Assembly: GCA_043789035.1 (NCBI GenBank)
Contig: JAYWIG010000064.1
Location: 1 to 17,107 of the forward strand
Reading direction: 5' to 3'
Source: JAYWIG01 sp043789035
Lineage (GTDB): Bacteria; Pseudomonadota; Gammaproteobacteria; Burkholderiales; Burkholderiaceae_E
DNA: 17,107 bases
Shown: positions 14,242 through 17,107 of the stretch, piece after piece
Layout: the number at the start of each line of letters is the position of its first letter
How positions within the stretch are numbered: position 1 is the stretch's first letter
Position numbers and translations under genes: made by a program
The notes under the pieces: generated by a model
Database searches by the model: none
The model's input: the letters and a program-made list of their open reading frames with translations, nothing else
Told to the model about the DNA's origin: nothing

Positions 14242-15417
14242 ATGACCCTACAGTCTCAGGCCAGCAAAGAATCTAGTAAACAACTTGGCATCATCATGCA
14301 TGGTGTTACTGGGCGCATGGGTATGAACCAGCATCTCATCCGCTCCATTGTTGCGATTCGCGATCAGGGTGGTGTTACTTTGAGTGACGGCAGCAAAATC
14401 ATGCCAAATCCGATTTTGATCGGGCGCAATGCCGACAAGATTGAAGCACTCGCCAAAGCCCACAACATAAGCCGATGGGGAACAAACTTAGACCAAGCGC
14501 TGGCTAACGCCAGTGACACTGTATTTTTTGATGCTGGCACAACCCAAATGCGCCCGACTTTGTTAGCCAAAGCCTTGCGCGCAGGCAAGCACGTCTATTG
14601 CGAAAAACCGATTGCTACTACCTTGGCCGAGGCCATGGATATCGCTGAGAAAGCAGAAGCGTCGGGTTTAAAGCATGGCGCAGTACAAGACAAACTCTTC
14701 TTACCTGGCCTGCGTAAACTCGATATGTTGAAGCGCGCGGGCTTCTTCGGAAAGATTCTTTCGGTACGAATCGAATTTGGCTACTGGGTATTCGAAGGCG
14801 ATCTGCAACCAATTCAACGCCCATCGTGGAACTATCGAAAAGAAGATGGTGGCGGCATTATTCTCGACATGGTGTGCCATTGGCGCTATGTGCTCGATAA
14901 CTTATTTGGCGAAGTGAAGTCGGTTTCATGTTTAGGCACAACGCATATTTCAAAACGCTGGGATGAAAATGGCCAAGCTTACGACGCAACAGCCGATGAT
15001 GCCTGCTATGCGACATTCGAGTTAGAAGGTGGTGCCATTGCTCAAATTAATAGCTCTTGGGTTACCCGAGTGCGGCGTGACGATCTGGTGACCTTCCATG
15101 TCGACGGAACACACGGCTCAGCAGTGGCTGGCTTGACCGACTGTCGGTCACAGGCCAGAGTAAATACTCCTAAGCCAGTTTGGAACCCGGACGTGAAGCA
15201 AACCATTGATTTCTTTGGTTCTTGGCAAGATGTGCCCGATACACAAATAATGGATAACGGCTTCAAAATTCAATGGGAAGCCTTTATCCGCCACGTAGCG
15301 GAAGACGCACCTTACAAATGGACATTGCCAGAAGGTGCAAAGGGTGTTCAACTTGTGGAAGCCGCGCTACAGAGCTGGAAAGAACGTCGCTGGGTCGATG
15401 TTCCAAAGCTGTATTGA
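14242..15417 (+). CDS. Gfo/Idh/MocA-family NAD(P)-dependent oxidoreductase
   Basis: A 391-residue oxidoreductase of the glucose-fructose oxidoreductase / inositol dehydrogenase family. The N-terminal Rossmann fold has HGVTGRMG (20-27) and the family motif CEKPIAT with Glu121, Lys122 and Pro123, where the lysine is catalytic in the family. The C-terminal domain includes the GGGIILDMVCH motif with Asp209 and His213, the usual substrate-site pair. It should oxidise or reduce a hydroxyl of a sugar, polyol or their acid derivative in the cytoplasm; the substrate is not evident. It begins a three-gene run, with DUF993 following after 24 bases. The ATG at 14242 has only a weak GAAAG upstream, and it overlaps by ATGA the end of a five-codon reading frame at 14228-14245. 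Confidence 0.9.
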   Translation: MTLQSQASKESSKQLGIIMHGVTGRMGMNQHLIRSIVAIRDQGGVTLSDGSKIMPNPILIGRNADKIEALAKAHNISRWGTNLDQALANASDTVFFDAGTTQMRPTLLAKALRAGKHVYCEKPIATTLAEAMDIAEKAEASGLKHGAVQDKLFLPGLRKLDMLKRAGFFGKILSVRIEFGYWVFEGDLQPIQRPSWNYRKEDGGGIILDMVCHWRYVLDNLFGEVKSVSCLGTTHISKRWDENGQAYDATADDACYATFELEGGAIAQINSSWVTRVRRDDLVTFHVDGTHGSAVAGLTDCRSQARVNTPKPVWNPDVKQTIDFFGSWQDVPDTQIMDNGFKIQWEAFIRHVAEDAPYKWTLPEGAKGVQLVEAALQSWKERRWVDVPKLY

Positions 15418-15441
15418 GCCGCACCAATTCATGACTTGACA

Positions 15442-16659
15442 ATGAGTATCGAAATCAAACTACCCACCATCAATAGCCTAGGAACATCAAGCCTTGAGCC
15501 CTATTCCGTTAACATGCAACCGGCGTTTTGGCGCCCCATAGTTAGGCGGTTTCCAGCGAGTACTGCAAGCTTTAGCCGCATTGTTTATGCAGCAGCACAC
15601 GTAGTACCAAACGCCCGACTAGCGCAAGACCCGTGGCTGGACTGCAAACTCGACTGGGAGGCGACGATAAATTACCGGCGACACCTTTGGTCGCTCGGCA
15701 TGGGTGTCGCTGAAGCGATGGATACTGCGCAACGTGGCATGGGCCTTGATTGGCCAACCTCACTCGAACTCATTGCACGAAGTGTCGCAGCCTCTAAAGA
15801 CTTTCCGAATGCGTTGATTGCCTCTGGTTGTGGCACCGATCATCTTGCACCCGAAGATGCAAACTCTCTCGACGATGTGATTCGCGCCTATGAAATGCAA
15901 ATGAACGCCATTCAAAACCTTGGTGGCAAGCTCATCATCATGGCTAGCCGTGCATTAGCAAAAGTCGCCAAAGGCCCAGAAGACTATGAATATGTTTACG
16001 ATCGAATTCTGAGTCAAGCAGACAAGCCGGTGATTTTGCATTGGCTCGGCGACATGTTCGACCCCGCATTGAAAGGCTATTGGGGCAGCGAATACACGGC
16101 GTCTGCGATGAGTACCGCACTCGACGTGATCAATGCCAATGTTGCAAAAATCGACGGCATCAAGATTTCACTGCTGGCTAAGGACAGAGAAATTACCATG
16201 CGCAGGCGCTTGCCGAAAAATGTTCGAATGTATACCGGCGACGACTTTAACTATCCAGAATTAATTGCTGGCGACACGACAGGTGCATTCGTCAACAACC
16301 ACCAGAGTGACGCACTGCTTGGAATTTTCGATGCCATTGCGCCGGCCGCCAACGCCGCGCTTAGCGAACTTGTGCTTGGCAAGGACGACGAATTTCAAAA
16401 AATCCTAGAGCCCACCGTTCCGCTTTCACGTTGCATTTTTCAAGCACCCACTCGTTTTTACAAAACAGGTATCGTGTTTTTAGCCTGGCTCAACGGACAT
16501 CAAGATCATTTCACCATGGTGGGTGGCCAGCAAAGCACGCGTTCGATTCTGCACTTCAGCGAGCTCTTTAAACTCACTGATCAAGCTGGGCTTTTTGATG
16601 AGCCAGAGCAAGCCTGCAGAAAAATGAAATCATTGCTTGCTGTGCACGGCATCGAGTAA
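15442..16659 (+). CDS. DUF993 protein, probable DapA-type class I aldolase/dehydratase
   Basis: I recognise this 405-residue protein as the DUF993 family, often labelled dihydrodipicolinate-synthase-like. Several segments align in order with DapA landmarks: ALIASGCGTDHLAPED (the phosphate/carboxylate loop region), KPVILHWLGD (where DapA has PVILYN), IDGIKIS with Lys241 in the place of the Schiff-base lysine (DapA GIKE), and YTGDDFNYPELIAGDTTGAFVNN (DapA SGDD...GG.GVISV). A TIM-barrel aldolase or dehydratase is therefore likely; the substrate is unknown. Tyr of the DapA YN motif is His200 here, so the chemistry may differ. ATG 15442 is preferred over TTG 15436; neither has a clear ribosome binding site. 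It sits 24 bases after the oxidoreductase and 3 before the isomerase, in one operon. Confidence 0.82.
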   Translation: MSIEIKLPTINSLGTSSLEPYSVNMQPAFWRPIVRRFPASTASFSRIVYAAAHVVPNARLAQDPWLDCKLDWEATINYRRHLWSLGMGVAEAMDTAQRGMGLDWPTSLELIARSVAASKDFPNALIASGCGTDHLAPEDANSLDDVIRAYEMQMNAIQNLGGKLIIMASRALAKVAKGPEDYEYVYDRILSQADKPVILHWLGDMFDPALKGYWGSEYTASAMSTALDVINANVAKIDGIKISLLAKDREITMRRRLPKNVRMYTGDDFNYPELIAGDTTGAFVNNHQSDALLGIFDAIAPAANAALSELVLGKDDEFQKILEPTVPLSRCIFQAPTRFYKTGIVFLAWLNGHQDHFTMVGGQQSTRSILHFSELFKLTDQAGLFDEPEQACRKMKSLLAVHGIE

Positions 16660-16662
16660 CCC

Positions 16663-17107
16663 ATGCGTGATTTCTCTAAAAATCATGAGTGGCTTTCAAT
16701 CAATACAGCAACTGTGCGAAAAAGCTTAGGCCAAGAAATTGGTCTAAGCACAATTCTCAATGACTGCGCTCGTTTAGGAATTCGTGCAGTTGCACCATGG
16801 CGCGATCAAGTGCAAGCTTTGGGGTTAGCCACCACATCGAAGCTAATAAAGTCGCTAGACTTAACCGTAACCGGCCACGTACGAGGTGGCTTGTTTACAG
16901 CGAATGACACGGCAGGGTTAAACGCTGCGATTGAGGATAACAAACGCGCCATTGACGAAGCCTGCGCAATTGCTGCTAATTGCTTAGTCATGGTTTCTGG
17001 CAGCCTGCCCGGCGCACTCGCTGGCAAAGCACTGCACAAAGACTTAGCATTGAGTCGAAACCAAGTTCACGATGGGTACGCTAAGCTTTTGGAATACGCC
17101 ATCGCCC
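16663..17107 (+). CDS. Sugar phosphate isomerase/epimerase, TIM-barrel, N-terminal part
   Basis: The frame starts at ATG 16663, 3 bases after the DUF993 stop, and is still open at the window end after 148 codons. The sequence begins with a LSINTATVRK strand, then GIRAVAPWRDQV, LTVTGHVRGGLFTA and CLVMVSGSLPG, the beta-strand pattern of the xylose-isomerase-like TIM-barrel family (IolE and relatives). I recall proteins of this subgroup next to DUF993 genes in other bacteria. The metal ligands normally lie in later strands outside the window, so activity cannot be judged. A GAG about 7 bases upstream is a weak ribosome binding site; translation is probably coupled to DUF993. It would act after or before the oxidoreductase and aldolase in the same pathway. 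Confidence 0.8.
   Translation, partial: MRDFSKNHEWLSINTATVRKSLGQEIGLSTILNDCARLGIRAVAPWRDQVQALGLATTSKLIKSLDLTVTGHVRGGLFTANDTAGLNAAIEDNKRAIDEACAIAANCLVMVSGSLPGALAGKALHKDLALSRNQVHDGYAKLLEYAIA

Overview
The window is ordinary bacterial chromosome, most likely from a member of the Pseudomonadota. The order hda, HAD-IB phosphatase, pcnB, folK, deoxynucleoside kinase is one I associate with Betaproteobacteria; PhoB and PhoR also look proteobacterial. Base composition is fairly balanced and even, and I see no rRNA, tRNA, CRISPR array or insertion sequence. Genes are tightly packed. The longest gap is about 208 bases (between galE and manC), so there is no gene-free stretch over 300 bases.

Region 1 (1-3413, plus strand) is a housekeeping run: the end of hda (replication control), a SerB-like HAD phosphatase, pcnB (poly(A) polymerase), folK (folate synthesis) and a deoxynucleoside kinase. 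The first four genes overlap or nearly touch. It meets galE tail to tail, the two stop codons sharing one CTAG.

Region 2 (3410-6098) holds divergent galE and manC, which supply UDP-galactose and GDP-mannose for surface polysaccharide. The gap between them carries two inverted repeats.

Region 3 (6112-13385) is a complete phosphate-starvation module. phoB-phoR run on the plus strand and pstS-pstC-pstA-pstB-phoU-phoU on the minus strand; the two units converge with 4 bases between stop codons. Pho-box-like repeats with a correctly spaced -10 element precede both phoB and pstS. Two unusual points are the tandem pair of different phoU genes and a phoB promoter whose predicted transcription start falls on the start codon.

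Region 4 (13462-17107) starts with a TetR-type regulator divergent from pstS. A three-gene plus-strand set follows: a Gfo/Idh/MocA oxidoreductase, a DUF993 protein that looks like a DapA-type class I aldolase, and a sugar phosphate isomerase/epimerase cut off by the window end. This looks like an uncharacterised sugar or polyol catabolic cassette, with a perfect 12-base palindrome just before its first gene. It is the best candidate here for undescribed biology.
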